From Cryptomeria japonica (taxonomy: Eukaryota; Streptophyta; Pinopsida; Cupressales; Cupressaceae), in assembly GCF_030272615.1 (NCBI RefSeq), contig NC_081414.1, positions 823,976,896 to 824,040,895 of the forward strand: DNA of 64,000 nucleotides, given 5' to 3'. The translations under genes and the position numbers were made by a program. The notes beneath the pieces are model-generated. The model had not been told where the DNA came from. It ran no database searches and was given only the letters and a program-made list of their open reading frames with translations. Position 1 is the stretch's first letter; each line of letters starts with the position of its first letter. Shown here in pieces: positions 37,119 through 49,657 of this stretch.

Positions 37119-38219
37119 AATGTTGTTGTTATGGTCAGATTTTATGATGTAGTATGTTGAAAGTAATGTGATGTGGAAATCTTTGGAAGTTCTTGTTCTA
37201 GAATTTTGAGTTCTCATTTCAATTATGTGTTTCGGTATTAGTTGCTTTGGTCAATATTAGTAGTATCTCTTCGAGTTTTGTGTTGCAGTATTCTTGGTAT
37301 GTGTGGAGTCTTTATTTTGGAGATATTATGCTTAATCTTTTAATAATGGTTCAGTATTCTTGGGTCCGGATAACCCTGAACCATTCCAGTAATCTCACTA
37401 TATGCATTGACAAATGAAGTATTTAAAAGGAAGCGTTTATAAATCTTGCGGAGGTCGACATGAGTGTCTTGATAACATGTTGGGCTTGGCTGACACACTA
37501 TTTTGTATTTGTGTCCTCTGGTATACATATACATATACATATGTAGTAGTATGAGCATGGTATGGAAGGTGTGTCTAAGAAAGAGTTTAAGGAAGTACAT
37601 GAGATATGCAAAAGAGAGTTAGCAATGAAAGGAGCAGTGTGTGAAGTGTGAGTTTTAGAAAGCAAAAACAAATAGTGTAGCAGTGGTGCAGTAGTCCTTC
37701 ACCATAACTACTACATGATAGTTTTACAAAGATCTCTAACTAGATCTACTGTAGGGTTTGTGAATTGTAATCTGAGCTTAGTCTTAGAATTGATCTCATG
37801 CATTTGGAAATGCAATCCTTTTCACTTCAACATTTTCTTTTCTGTTGTAGTGAGCATTCCAATAGTAAGCTATCCCTTTGTATCTTTACAGTGAGCAGTC
37901 TAACAGTGAGTTGCTTTTGTAATTTGATAGTAAGCCAACTAGCAATGAGCCACCCTTTTTGTAAACACCATATAACTAGTTATATTTTCCTGAGAGTTAA
38001 CACTCTCCATGGTTTTTCCCATTTGGGTTTTCCACGCATAAAATTTGGTGTTTGTCTTGTGGTTGTGCTCTTCATGCTTATTCTACATTTGTTATTTTAT
38101 ATCAGTTAATTTTGTTTGATATTTTAGCGAAAGATTAAAGTTAAAAGATTTTTTTTTAAATATGTGGGAATACTGATTCGCCCCCCCCTCTAAGTATTCT
38201 AATGATTTCAACCTAATCA
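37119..38219 (+). repeat. LTR fragment or solo LTR of the copia-like family (plus orientation)
   Basis: It carries, in the plus direction, the two modules seen in the other copia-type LTRs of this window: GGTTTTTCCCATTTGGGTTT TCCACGC at 38011-38036 and the C-rich ATTCGCCCCCCCCTCT at 38178-38193. It probably ends at CCTAATCA (38219). The left boundary (TGTTGTTATGG near 37119) is a guess based on the length of related LTRs. Confidence 0.45.
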
Positions 38220-38665
38220 ATAGTCATAGGGCATCTAGATTGGAGATAAGGTCGACTCTACTTTATTGGGTTCTTTTACCCTATGGTTTTGTAATATTGT
38301 TTGATAGTTTCTTGTATTGTATCTCCTATATATGAGGTGCATGAGATAGAGGTTGTGTGTAAGAGTCTTATGGCTATTGAGTTACCTCTGAATAGTTGAT
38401 TAGTGGTACTCTTATGAAGATCTTTCTTTGCAAGTATATTGTAATCTATTATTGATTGTTGAATAATATATTGAGCTTCTTTTGGAGTGTGGTGTTTTTC
38501 TCCTAAAAGGGTTTTCCCCGCATAAATCACTGTGTTATGGTATGCATGATATTATGTGTATTTATGTTAAGTTTCTATAACTGTTGTAACGATCTGAATT
38601 TTTTTTGCATTACCCTCGTCTCAAGGTTAGTGTAGGAAGTTGTTCTACTACTTAACTTTCTTACA
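38220..38665 (+). repeat. 5' LTR (3' part) of a plus-strand copia element
   Basis: Ends ...CTTTCTTACA at 38665, 2 bases before the PBS. It contains a TATA-like TATATATGAGG (about 38330) and the module GGTGTTTTTCTCCTAAAAGG followed by GTTTTCCCCGCATAAATC, typical of the transcribed part of Tork-like copia LTRs. The left boundary is not resolved. Confidence 0.65.
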
Positions 38666-38667
38666 AG

Positions 38668-38679
38668 TGGTATCAGAGC
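38668..38679 (+). promoter_or_regulatory. Primer-binding site of the plus-strand copia element
   Basis: TGGTATCAGAGC is the classical initiator-Met tRNA PBS, 2 bases after the LTR end. Confidence 0.9.
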
Positions 38680-39232
38680 ATGATCACCTTTGGTTTCAGT
38701 TGTGGGTTGGTGGGTTTTTTGAGCTAATCCAAATTTGAGTGGGAGCTTATGTAGAAGACACTTTTTGATCTTGTTGCAAGAATTTTTAGATGGCAAGTTC
38801 ATAAGGGAGAATAGAGATGGATAAATTTAATGGAAGTAATTTTGAGATGTGGAAGGTGAAGATGGAAGATCTGCTAATAGATCAAGATCTATGGGATGTT
38901 GTTGATGTGAATGTCTCTAGACCCACAGATCTTATTGCGACTACTCAATATGTTTTTATGGATCGAAAAGCTAAGGGTCTAATCAAATTGTGCTTGGCAG
39001 ACTCTGTTTTGATCAATGTCCATGAAGAGAACTATGCACAAAAGCTATGGACTAAGCTTGGTGAAATGTATCAAGTGAAATCCTTATTAAATAAGATTTT
39101 GTTGAGGAAGAAATTGTATTCCTTGAGAATGGAAGAGGGTGGATGAGTTACAAACCACTTGGAAGAATTTGATATGTTGGTGGCTCAATTAGGATTTGTT
39201 GGTGTTAAGATGGATGAGGAGAAGAAATGCTA

Positions 39233-39237
39233 GATCT
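39233..39237. repeat. TSD GATCT, left copy
   Basis: GATCT is identical to 41378-41382. Removing the insertion and one copy restores a continuous gag frame. Confidence 0.88.
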
Positions 39238-39648
39238 TGTTAGGTCTCAGGGACAACTGAGGGGGGTGGGGTGAATCAGTTGTCTTAATAATATTAACTA
39301 AAAACAACTTAATCAAATTATTGCTTAATACCGGTGAGACAGTTTGTTATACCGGTGGACATATTTAACAGATAAATGCAATAGCGGTGAAGATTAATGC
39401 ATGAAATTAAAAGAAAAAGTCATCCACAACACATAACACCAATATTTGTACGTGGAAACCCTGTAAGGGGAAAAACCATGGTGGGAAACCTTACCCACAA
39501 TCAGATGATACTACTGCAGATAGTAAGTGTACATAAATGGGGTCTGCAAATGCAGAAAGGCCAAGCACCTAGAGCTCATTGCTTAATCACAAATGGGAAA
39601 TCACACTGACTTACAGTTGGATGGTTAAATCCAATAAGAATGTACTGC
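39238..39648 (-). repeat. Truncated 3' LTR of the nested copia element
   Basis: About 411 bases nearly identical to 40341-40752. Similarity stops at AGAATGTACTGCT (39648), the deletion junction with gag. Confidence 0.88.
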
Positions 39649-39649
39649 T

Positions 39650-40284
39650 AAGTCTATTTTTATAGTAGCAGCAGGACCAAATTCCTCAATTTCAAAGGCT
39701 GATAGTTTACCAATCAATGTATCCCTAGTTACTGATGTGTTAGGCATTGTTCTAAGTTCATTTATTGCAGTAACTTTCATTTTATATGCCGGTGGCAATC
39801 CTCTTAAAACTTTTGAAACAATTTCATATTCACTTAAGGTTCCTCCACAACATTTAATACCCAAAACAATTTCATTTACTCTTTCCATAAAAGCAGAGAT
39901 TCTTTCATCCTCTTCCATTTTCAGACTTTCATACCTGACCCGGAAGCTTTCAAGTTTTGCAATTTTGACTGTGGAATCTCCTTCATTCAGTGTTTCCAAG
40001 TGGTCCCAAATAGCTTTAGCAGTAGACCTATTTGATAATCCCATGATTTGCTGATCTGATAGAGCACTTAAGAGTGCTTCTCTTGCCTTGTAATCATTCT
40101 CCTCATCTTTAGTCAAATTTGGTGGATTAGGCTGACTTACAATAGGATCAGTGTATCCATTCTTTGTTACATCCCAGATGTCCTTTCCAATGCAATTCAG
40201 ATGTGTCTCCATCCTAATCTTCCATATGCCATTGTTGGTTCCATCAAGTTTAGGACTGTCCTTCCTGAAATAGTTAATAGACAT
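39650..40284 (-). CDS. Copia gag polyprotein fragment (UBN2/DUF4219 type)
   Basis: An open frame of about 210 codons starts at 40284 (MSINYFRKDSPKLDGTNNG). It shows the copia gag landmarks WKIRMETHLNCIG, LETLNEGDSTVKIAKLESF, RISAFMERVNEIV and KVLRGLPPAYK. It has no internal stop but is cut by the deletion junction at about 39650; the last dozen residues are read from LTR sequence. Gag forms the particle that packages element RNA. It probably lacks the zinc-knuckle end and cannot act alone. Its sequence is related to the gag remnant of the 46286-53602 copia. Confidence 0.85.
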
Positions 40285-40326
40285 TGGATCTCCTCAAGTT
40301 GTTAAAATTTTGCAAAAGAGGACTAG

Positions 40327-40338
40327 GCTCTAATACCA
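40327..40338 (-). promoter_or_regulatory. Primer-binding site of the nested copia element
   Basis: Minus-strand TGGTATTAGAGCC, 2 bases inside the 5' LTR end at 40341. Confidence 0.85.
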
Positions 40339-40340
40339 AT

Positions 40341-41377
40341 TGTTAGGTCCCAGGGACAACTGAGAGGGGGGGGGGGTTGAATCAGTTGTCTTAATAATAT
40401 TAACCAAAAACAACTTAATCAAATTACTGCTTAATACCGGTGAGATAGTCTGTTATACCGATGGACAGATTTAATAGATAAATGCAATACCGGTGAAGAT
40501 TAATGCATGAAATTAAAAGACAAAGTCATCCACAACACATAACACCAATATTTGTACATGGAAACCCTGTGAGGGGAAAAACCATGGTGGGAAACCTTAC
40601 CCACAATCAGATGATACTACTGCAGATAGTAAGTGTACATAAATGGGGTCTGCACATGCAGAAAGGCCAAGCGCCTAGAGCTCACTGCTCAATCACAAAT
40701 GGGAAGTCACACTGACTTACAGTTGGATGGTTAAATCCAATAAGAATGTACTGCTCAAAATAACATCTTTATATGCTAGATTTAGTACCGGTGTAGTTTT
40801 GATATGCTTTCACAAAAACCTAGCTTCATCTTCAAATGATGTCTGCGTGTGTAGCTCTGCTTAATCTCGCATATACCTTCACACAAAACCTTTTTCACAT
40901 TCCCTCACCAATCTTACATTTATACCATAACCTAAGACCAATTTTAGTAGGTTGACTCTACAAGATATTACAATAAAATATTTTAAAACAAATATTCGAT
41001 GCAATAACCGATTGAACATGTTGGCTTAATGCATTTACAACAATAATTAATCATCTCCATAGCGTGCCATACTGATCTGGAAAAGATAAACCTGCCAGTG
41101 TAACCTTGGACCTATTTGCCGGTAACAACAAATATGCAAATATGAATATGCCAATAAACAATTCTCCAAGATAAGATGTCCAACCAATGTCTTCGACATT
41201 ACCAAGTGTTTTCCTAGTCATTCGAGGTGCCGATGATCATTATTTCCTGCCGGTGGACCATATACTAGTGACTGTGCAAAAGTCACCTGCTTGCTGGTGA
41301 ATGTTGCTAGATCTCCAAAGTGCTAGAGTTTTGGTAGGTGTTGACATCAATGAAAAAACCATACCAAAATACCAACA
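40341..41377 (-). repeat. Complete 5' LTR of the nested copia element
   Basis: 1,037 bases running from TGTTGGTATTTTGG (minus strand, at 41377) to ...CCCTGGGACCTAACA (40341). It includes the shared modules GAGGGGGGGGGG-TTGAATCAG (40360-40386) and GGAAACCCTGTGAGGGGAAA (40561-40580). Confidence 0.9.
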
Positions 41378-41382
41378 GATCT
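41378..41382. repeat. TSD GATCT, right copy
   Basis: Matches 39233-39237 exactly. Confidence 0.88.
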
Positions 41383-41768
41383 TAGTTAGTTCTTTGTCTG
41401 ATTTGTGGGATTGTCTTGTTTTGGCTATAGGTAGCACTTCTGTTGTTTTTAAGTCTGAAGATGTGGTGGGTGTCTTTCTTGGTGAAGAGATGCGAAGGAA
41501 GGTATATATCATTTCAAAGGAAGCCCTAACTATTTTTGGAAGACCTAAGGAAAAGGGCAAGAATAATGAGAAGCATAATAAATCCAAGTCCAAAGGGAGA
41601 TCAAAATCTCTCGGAAAGTCCAAAGTCATCTGGTAGAATTGTGATAAACCAGGACACATCCATAAGGATTGCAAATAAAAGAACAAGTACAATTTGATTA
41701 TGAGTTTGAGAAGGAATGCGGTGATGCATTCATTGCAACTTTGGCTAGTCATGTAGGTAATGATGCAC

Positions 41769-43521
41769 GTGTAGACACCTTAAAATGTCTCATTGATTCC
41801 ACAGTAACTATTCCTCTTTTTAATTAAATAATTATTTAATTAAACTAATTAATTCTTTTTCTTCTTAATTAATTTAATCTCCATTTTCATCACATTTCAT
41901 ACTTTACTAATTATTCTTTCTTAATCATTTCATCAATTAATCATTTCCTCTAATATTAATTAAATAATTACATTATTTAATCAATTTCAAATTTCACTTT
42001 AATTAAATATTCTTTTGTCATTTAATTAAATTATTCAATTTATATTTCTCATAATCGAATATTTTATTCAATTAGCTAATTATTATTTCAAAATTAAATG
42101 AATATCTTTATTTGTTTAATTTTCTAATTTGTAATTCCTCAATATCCTCAAAAATGACAACTTTTTGATTTCATAAATATCTTTGATTTTTGAAAATTTG
42201 TAATATCTCAATAATATTAATTTTTAATTCAAAATTGAGATATGGATCCTCAAAAAACTTCTTTTTGTAGTGTCACTGATTTTCCCTCTCTCTTCTTCAC
42301 TCTTCCACGAATGGAAGCTTTGTTGTGCACCTAATCTTGACTGTTTGACCAATCAAAAATCATTTCAATCTCAATCATTGATTCTTTGCTTCCAAAATCT
42401 ATAAATTGAGAATCCAATCCTCACAAATTTCTTAATCATGATTCTTCGAAGTTATCGTGTCATATCTATGTAGGATTCCCAACACAATATTGAGAGCAAA
42501 GCAACATGACTACACAAAATAAGCAATGCAAACTATACCCAAAATAATGAATCACACATGTTAATTAGATAATACGGTCAAAAGGTTGTGTGTTACATTC
42601 ACATCAGGTTCACCATTTATTTCATGGGAAAATTACACAGTCAATGAACTAGATTTAATGAGCAAATCACAAACTCTAATCTAATTAAGTAACTCCGTAG
42701 TAACAATGAAAATTGGAATAAAACAACAAAGAAACAAAGAAATCTATCTAAAGCCCCCTTTGTTGCTTTGATCCATTGCATCCATTTCTCTTCTACATAA
42801 TAGTGTTGCATGGCTCTTAATATTGTGTTGGGATTCCTACATAGATAAGGCACGATAACTTCAAAGAATAGTGATTCATAAATTGAGAAGGATAAATGTC
42901 CAATTTATAGACTTTGAATAAGATGAATGGATGATCGAGATTGAAAAGACTTTTGATTGATTGGATGATCAAGATTGCATACACAACAAAGTTGCCATTC
43001 AGGGAAGAGTGAAGAAGAAAGAGGAAACATTATTGACACTACGAAACGTAGATTTTTGAGGATCCATATTTTAATTTTGAATTAAAAAATAGGATATTAG
43101 AAGATATTAAAGATTTTTGAAATCAAAGATATTGCAAGAGGGAAATTTGCCATTTTTGAAGATAATGAGGAATTAGAAATTACAAAATTAAACAAATAAA
43201 GATATTCATTTAATTTTGAAATCATAATTAGCTAATTGAATAAAATATTCAATTATGAGAAAACTGAAATTGAATAATTTAATTAAATAATAAAAGATTA
43301 TTTAGTTAAAGTGCAGATATTACAATTAATTAAATAATGCAATTATTTAATTAATATTAGAGGAAATGATTAAGGAAGAATAATTAGTAAAGAATGAAAA
43401 TGATGAAAATGGATTAAATTAATTAAGAAGAAAGATAATTAGGTTAATTAAATAATTAAATAAATATTTAATCAACAAGAGGAATAATTAGTATGATCAT
43501 GCGACATTTTTAAGTGTCTAC
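41769..43521. repeat. Large inverted repeat made of two LTRs facing each other
   Basis: Left arm 41769-about 42515 (plus) and right arm 43521-about 42775 (minus) both start TGTAGACAC and stay similar for about 740 bases. The shared landmarks, in order, are AATTAATTTAATC, TTAGCTAATTAT, ATATGGATCCTCAAAAA, CTTCTTCACTCTTCC, GAAGTTATCGTG and TCCCAACACAATATT. A spacer of about 260 bases separates them. The right arm is directly preceded on its strand by a purine-rich tract (AGAGGGGCAAA), so it is probably the 3' LTR of a minus-strand element extending right. The left arm would be a separate inverted LTR copy that cut the copia at its protease. Confidence 0.8.
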
Positions 43522-46285
43522 ATTTGCCCCTCTTTGATACAATGTTGGAACAATGTTGTTTCAAACAAAATGAAAAAGAAATCTGCCCCAACATATGAAA
43601 AAAGAGAAATTTATGCCCCATCATGTGAAAAACATACCCTAGTATGTTGAGAGATGGAGGTAGGATGTCCCCTCAAGAGATTGTTTGTACATTAAAGGCA
43701 TGAATGATCTCTCAAAAGAAGAGAAGAATGTTAGATGAGAGATGAAAGAATGACTAGTAAGAAGTGAAGAATGTTAGGAAATAGAATTGATAGATGGATA
43801 GAATAGTTGATGTGATGAAACTATTTGAGATGGAATTAGGAGAAATGAGAAGATGAGAGAATGAAAAGAAAAGATGGACGATGATAAATCCACGAACTTG
43901 TGCCTTTATTTTTTAGCACAACATTTTCATCATTGATCCTTGTTATGTATCAATGGAGCCTTGTACACCAGGGTATGAGGAACCAAGGTGCACGTGATAT
44001 CCCGTTATAGAAACAAACACGTAGTAGACAAGGAGTGAACCCTTCCATTTTGGGAATAGCACCAAGGGTTGAGCTATGTTTGATAGTCACAAGAATAGAT
44101 ATCCTTGACTTTGTTAGTTTGCATAAGATACTTGCTAAATGAATGTACCAACACAGACACCTAAGGTATCATTTCCCTAGAACTTCATTGGTTCACACCA
44201 CAAATAGCAAACAAAGAAAAAGATTATGTTCATCATGACTCCTCTAGTCACTTGTGGACATCCTTGAGTACCATAGGAATATGACCTTTCACCAAATGAT
44301 AAAAAAGATAAAGATGAACTAGGACAAAATCCAAAAGCCATACAAATCTATGTCTTTGTTTTGATTGCTTGATGTGATGGTTGATAATGTCTAGTTTCAG
44401 AAAGTTTGGACCCCATTTAAGACTAACCTATTTGGTTTTGAGTGTATCCTCTTCTATTTAAGACAAGATAATGATCATGTGATTTGGATAATTGATATGA
44501 TATTGATATGATTGATAAGACAATTTGATCAGTTGATTGTAGATGTTGATAAGATAGTTTAATCCTTTGTGAACTTCATGCGAAGTATTTGTTGGATATC
44601 TGCTAGGGTGTTTGAGTCTTGCAAGACATTTTATTACAAGTTTTTGATGTTTTTTAATTTTAATTTTTTTTTGAGTTTTTGATGTTTTTTGTTTTTTTTG
44701 GATTGTATTTGACTGTTCTTGGTATTTGTTGACAATTTTCTTATTTTTAGGATTTTTTTAGAACTCTTTTTTCTAATTTTTAGGATTTTTTTAGGACATT
44801 TTTTAATTTTTCAGATTTTTTTTAGGACTTTTAGCTATATACAATTGTCATTCTCCAATCTTGCAGCAAGAAGAATTCCATCAATTGATCATGATAAAGG
44901 AGATGTCGCTAGTGTCTAGCAATGGTAGGGATATTATGGATGGATGAATGGATTGACAGGTTGAAAGTGGATAGAGAAAAGATAATGGGAGCTTATCATG
45001 GCATTGAAGCTACTTTGGTTGTCAAGGACTATCTGACGATAGGATAACATATTTTTGCCATTGCCAAGATAAGGGATTGGATATGACAAGCTAAGGCAAT
45101 AGCATGGTGCATTAGATGGCATGTGTTCCATAGACTGGACATGTCAAGAGATTTTTGAACATATTTTATTTTGTGCATTTGTCCTTAGCTTTGATCAAGA
45201 TCCAGGAATAGATTTTGAATATAGATGATAATGGGACATGGAAATTATAAGCAATATTAATAATGGATAAAAGATATGAATAGGATAATAGACATGGATT
45301 GAAGGGTGTGGACAAGGTGAAGAAAATAGGACATATGGTGTTTAGGAAGATCCTTATCCTTGTCAAGATCAAAGGTGGAAAAAGGAATATGGACGCAGAT
45401 AAGGATGAAGGACAATGAAAGACAATAGAATAGGATGTGATAGGATATCATGAATAGAACTTGCCCCCAATTATGGAATGCAATAGTATGAAGGAGTATG
45501 CATGATGCCTATTTTCCAGGTTTCCACCAATGGACGAACTTTCTTTTTTTTAGATCCCTTTTTCAACTTTTTTGTACGTTTTTTAGGATTATTTTTTTTG
45601 ACATTTTCATTGAAGACAATGGATGCATGATATGACATAGAAGGACTCAAGAGTCTTGTTATTTGGATGGTAACCTTGAAACTTGTGCTGCAATAGACCA
45701 TAGCCATGAAGTTATGCTCAAAGATGTTGATAGGGTAATGAAATGGATGATTGGATGAAATGGGATAGGGATTTATGCAAAAGATTGGATATGAGGGATG
45801 GAAGGATGGAAAACAAGTGTTGTGTAATGGATTGGGTGTTGGGAGACTAGTGCATGAGTAGAGGAAAATGCTTGCAAGATCGACATTGGCACACACCTTG
45901 AGGGGTAGTGGAGTAGTGGAGGAAAAGTGAATTTTGGATTTGGACATTTGAATGGAGAAATAGCTATAGATTTTGGGACATAAGGACCCAAAATGGAGTT
46001 GAAAGGCATTTTGACGGAGGGATAGAAATTTTGGATTCCAACTTTGATTTTGCTTTAGGATGTCATGCTTCGAGGAGCTACTTGGGAATCCACATAGTTT
46101 TTTACTTTTCTTTATTTTGTAGTTCCTTGGAACGCATTTCTTCTAAAATGGATTGAGGAATCCATATGCCTTTTGACTTTCCTTTCTTTTTTGCAATGGG
46201 ATTTTGTGGCCTTTTAAATGCTTCTTTTTCTTTTTCTTTTTGGATCTTATGATGCTTTGTTTTTACATGTCGATTAGATTGGACA
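43522..46285 (-). mobile_element. Non-coding interior of a minus-strand LTR element (3' side)
   Basis: Starts at a PPT-like tract next to the LTR start at 43521. No pol is recognisable; the sequence is G/A-rich on the plus strand with many GGATGGATG/GATAGG-like words. Long non-coding 3' regions occur in Tat/Ogre and Athila lineages of gypsy elements, but the lineage cannot be assigned here. Open frames at 45471-45947 and 45773-46009 (minus) are not recognised. The interior resumes at 53603 after the copia insertion. Confidence 0.5.
44640..44840. repeat. T-rich minisatellite
   Basis: About five degenerate copies of a 30-35 base unit with the core TTTTTAGGATTTTTTTAGGAC; related words recur near 45550-45600. 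Confidence 0.7.
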
Positions 46286-47723
46286 TGATGGTATGATGAA
46301 AGATAAGAATCTGGTCAACTACTAAGAGGGGGGGTGAATTAGTAGATAGAAAAACTGATACAAACATCACCAACCTCAAAACCAATCTCTCAAAGTAAAC
46401 TTATTAACTATCAATGCAATACCACTGTCAAGATAAAAAAATTCAGAATAAACCAGTTGACTGTTACCACAACTAATAGTAAACAACTTCAAACATATAT
46501 ATATTCAAATGATTTTACAAAACATAAGTAAAACTTCATTTCTCAATGCTTCCAGTTATCATGACATATCAAAGTGGATAAAGTAGTTAAGAAAATCAAC
46601 CATAAATCATAACTACAAAAAATTCACCACTTGACACAATATTTTTTGACGTGGAAACCCAAATGAGAAAAACCATAGTGAGATAAGACTCACAACATAA
46701 CTATCTAGACTCTTTTGAAGTTCACCCCATTAGGAGCCGAGCCTGTTAAAGCTTTTACAAAAGTCCTGTTAAGAACAGACCCTGTTAGGGACCACCCGGT
46801 TAAGGGATTGACTACAAATGCCTTGTTAGAAGCAATACCCTGTAAGGAGTAACCTCACTGGAGGATTTAAAAATCCAAGCTAATGGATCACCTTGTTAGA
46901 GGATTTGAATAGCACCAAGCTTGTTAGAGATTACCCAGTTAGGGGATTTCAGTCTGTTGTAATTGTTAGAAAAAAATAGGAGTTTGTTGATCTGTTTGAA
47001 TAGCACTACACTTGCTGGTTCAGATCCTATTCATGTTCCTATCTACCTTTACTCAAACTACAGATACATCATCCGGTTCAATAATCACACACTCAACTAA
47101 AACATTTCCAACTCTGAAACTAAAAAATTCATCAACCTTATAAACAAATCAATTAGGTCGGTAACACAACAAAAACCTAATTCTCGTAGAGATTATAAAC
47201 AAATCAGTTCAAGTATGACTATTGGATTACATAACAATCTCTGCACATCAATCTAGAAAGCCTCGATCGCTCCTTGATCACCACTTCCTTGAACTCAGTA
47301 ACTCATCATGCGCTTTGCATTACATGCAATATACTTTGTTCATTCTCTAGACAAAAACCATTTCATCAACCGCACCAAAATCACTTGAAACTCTCTTTCA
47401 ATCAGTAATCATACGTGTCATAATCATTACCGCTCATCATCAGATCATAAACCAATATAACCAATTTGCCAAACTTAATTAGTTAGGGTTTATCAAAAAA
47501 ATAGGTAGGGTTTACCGGTTCAACTCTCCAATACATAGCAATACTGGTTCCCACTACAAACTCTTCCTACCAGTTATAGTTTCCTTCATTAGCTCTTCCT
47601 ACTAGTTACAAAGCATCATAATAACAATATCAACAAATATCATTATCACCGGTTAATTGACATCAATGACAACAATAATATATCATTAATGCAATCTCCC
47701 CAATCTTCATGCAAATGCCAACA
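46286..47723 (-). repeat. 3' LTR of the copia element
   Basis: Begins TGATGGTATGATG and ends ATGCCAACA. It aligns throughout with 52154-53602. It includes GAGGGGGGGTGAAT (46327), GTGGAAACCCAAATGAGAAA (46651) and a stretch with repeated TGTTAGGAG/TTGTTAGAG words (about 46720-46930). Confidence 0.93.
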
Positions 47724-47740
47724 ATCTCCCACTTTGGCAT
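47724..47740 (-). promoter_or_regulatory. Polypurine tract of the copia element
   Basis: Minus-strand ATGCCAAAGTGGGAGAT directly precedes the LTR start TGTTGGCATT. The same ATGCCAAAGGGGGAGAT occurs next to the LTR of element A (55072-55088). Confidence 0.8.
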
Positions 47741-48049
47741 TGATGGCAATATAAATATCAATATCATTGATTGCTGTGATTGTGAATAGGAATCCTGGTT
47801 TACATTACCAAGTATTCACCTTCCTTTTGCTTTTTCTTCCTTCTCTCTATCAACCATACAAATCACATAGTTCTTCTCACCCTTTGACAACAATGACAAA
47901 TTGAAAGTAAAACATGCAATGCCAAATTTCACTATTTAGTATCAACAACCTACAACTTAATGCTCCCTTGTGGAATAACTCCACTTCTACTCCAATCCTA
48001 CTATAAAATTCTGCAAGTAGCTCTAGGACTGATGTAATCTACATCATAA

Positions 48050-49657
48050 TCAACTGACCTCATGAAATGGTACAACCCCTAACTGACTTCTAAGATATTC
48101 AAAAGTAGTCTTAGGCAGAGGTTTAGTAAAGATATCTGCAAGCTGCTCCTTGGTAGAAACATGCTCTAAGATCACATCTTTACTCTGCACCTTTTCTCTT
48201 AAGAAATGATACTTCAATTCAATGTACTTGGTTCTTGCATGCAAAACAAGGTTCTTGGAAATATTTATGGCACTTGTATTATCACATAAGGTCTTTACCA
48301 GTTCTGAGATCTTCATCTTAAAACCTTCCAAAATGTGCCTCATCCAGATAGCCTAGGTACAATTCATGTAAGCTACAACATACTCAGCTTCAGCAGTAGA
48401 TTGTCAAGTACAACTCTTCTTTTTACTACTCCATGAAACAAGTCTTCCTCCAAGAAAAAATGCTCCACCGGTTGTGCTTTTCCAGTCATCAACATTTCCT
48501 ACCTAATCTGCAATAGTATAAACCTTCAAATCAAAATTTCCTCTGTATGGATACCATAACCCATAATCAACAATACCTTTCAAATATCTAAAAATTCTCT
48601 TGGTTGCTATCAGATGTGTTTCCTTAGGATTCTTCTGGAATCTAGCAACTAGGCCAACTATATGAGCTATATCTGGTCTACTATGAAAAACATAGTGCAA
48701 TTTTCCAATCATTGACCTATATTCCTTCTCATCAACAAATATGGATTCATCTTCCTTAGACAACTTGCAACCTATAACCATTGGTGTCCCAACTGGTTTA
48801 CAATCACTCATGCCAAATGTCTTCAAAAATTCCTTCACATACTTAGACTATGTGATGAAAATACCATTCTTCATTTGTTGTATTTGCAAGCCTATGAAAT
48901 TTTTTATTTCCCCAACTAAAGACATTTCAAACTCATTTTTTATTTCATCAGCAAAATCATTGATCATATCATCATTACCTCCAAATATGATATCATCTAC
49001 AAATACTTCACTCACCAGTATTTTATCTCCTTCAAATTTGAGATATATGTTGCTATCATCACTGGTTCTTAGAAAACCTATCTTCATTAGATGTGTATGA
49101 AGCCTTTCATACCATGCTCTCAGTGCCTTCTTTGATCCATATAAAGCTTTATGGCATCTACATACCATGTCTTTCTCATTAGTTAAAGCATAAACATCTG
49201 GCTGCTCAATATATACTTCTTCTTCCAGTATACCATTCAAAAACGCTGACTTTACATCCATCTGGTATACCTTGAATTTCTTATGTGCTACAAATGCAAG
49301 TAAATTTCTGACATCTTCCAGTCTTTCTATTGGTGCAAAAGTCTCTCCATAATATTCTCCTTCCTCTTGTGCATAACCTTTGCATACCAACCTAGCTTTG
49401 TTGCGAACTACAACACCATCTTCATTCAACTTGTGCTTGAATACCCACTTAGTGCCTATCACATTTTTATTTACCGGTCAGGGTACTAGGGTCCATGGGT
49501 TGTTCTTCTCAATTTGACCTAGTTCCTCCTCCATAGCTTTTACCCAATGATCATCAGCGAATGCTTCCTTAGTAGTTTTTGGTTCAATGGTGATCATGCA
49601 ATAGTTTTCTCTGATTCTTCTTCTGGTTAGTACTCCAGCATCCTTATCTCCAATAAT
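48050..49657 (-). pseudogene. Copia reverse transcriptase and RNase H
   Basis: RT starts near 49600 (HWVKAMEEELGQIEKNNPW) and continues from 49462 ([27 protein letters not shown]). The catalytic motif is FVDD in [11 protein letters not shown], where YVDD is more usual. RNase H follows at 48838-48050, with YRSMIGKLHY, a WKSTTGG segment and the end ADIFTKPL. In-frame stops occur near 49480, 48848, 48500, 48405 and 48352, so no full polyprotein is made. Confidence 0.9.

Larger units (their letters stand above)
39238..41377 (-). mobile_element. Nested, internally deleted copia element (gag only)
   Basis: A 2,140-bp insertion in gag of the plus-strand copia, flanked by GATCT on both sides. On the minus strand it has a full 5' LTR (41377-40341), a PBS, a gag frame and then a 3' LTR lacking its U3 side (39648-39238). 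One deletion therefore removed everything from the end of gag through the start of the 3' LTR. It has no protease, integrase or RT. Confidence 0.9.
38817..41760 (+). pseudogene. Copia gag (UBN2 type), split by a nested retrotransposon
   Basis: The N-terminal part starts at ATG 38817 (MDKFNGSNFEMWKVKMEDLL) and runs, with stops at about 39144 and 39231, to the insertion point at 39237. It resumes at 41383 (SLSDLWDCLVLAIGS, then EEMRRKVY). At about 41630-41675 a CCHC zinc knuckle (NCDKPGHIHKDC) is present, but its first Cys is replaced and a stop precedes it. Gag reads on to about 41767, where the protease should begin; there a second insertion starts. This is a Tork-like copia gag, non-functional. 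Confidence 0.85.

Noticed and set aside
41240-41752. 170-codon minus-strand frame
   Set aside because: It is antisense to the second part of the plus-strand copia gag and crosses the LTR/TSD junction.
45471-45947. 158-codon minus-strand frame with a Lys-rich patch
   Set aside because: It lies in the G-rich non-coding interior of an LTR element, overlaps another frame of equal quality and has no family signal.
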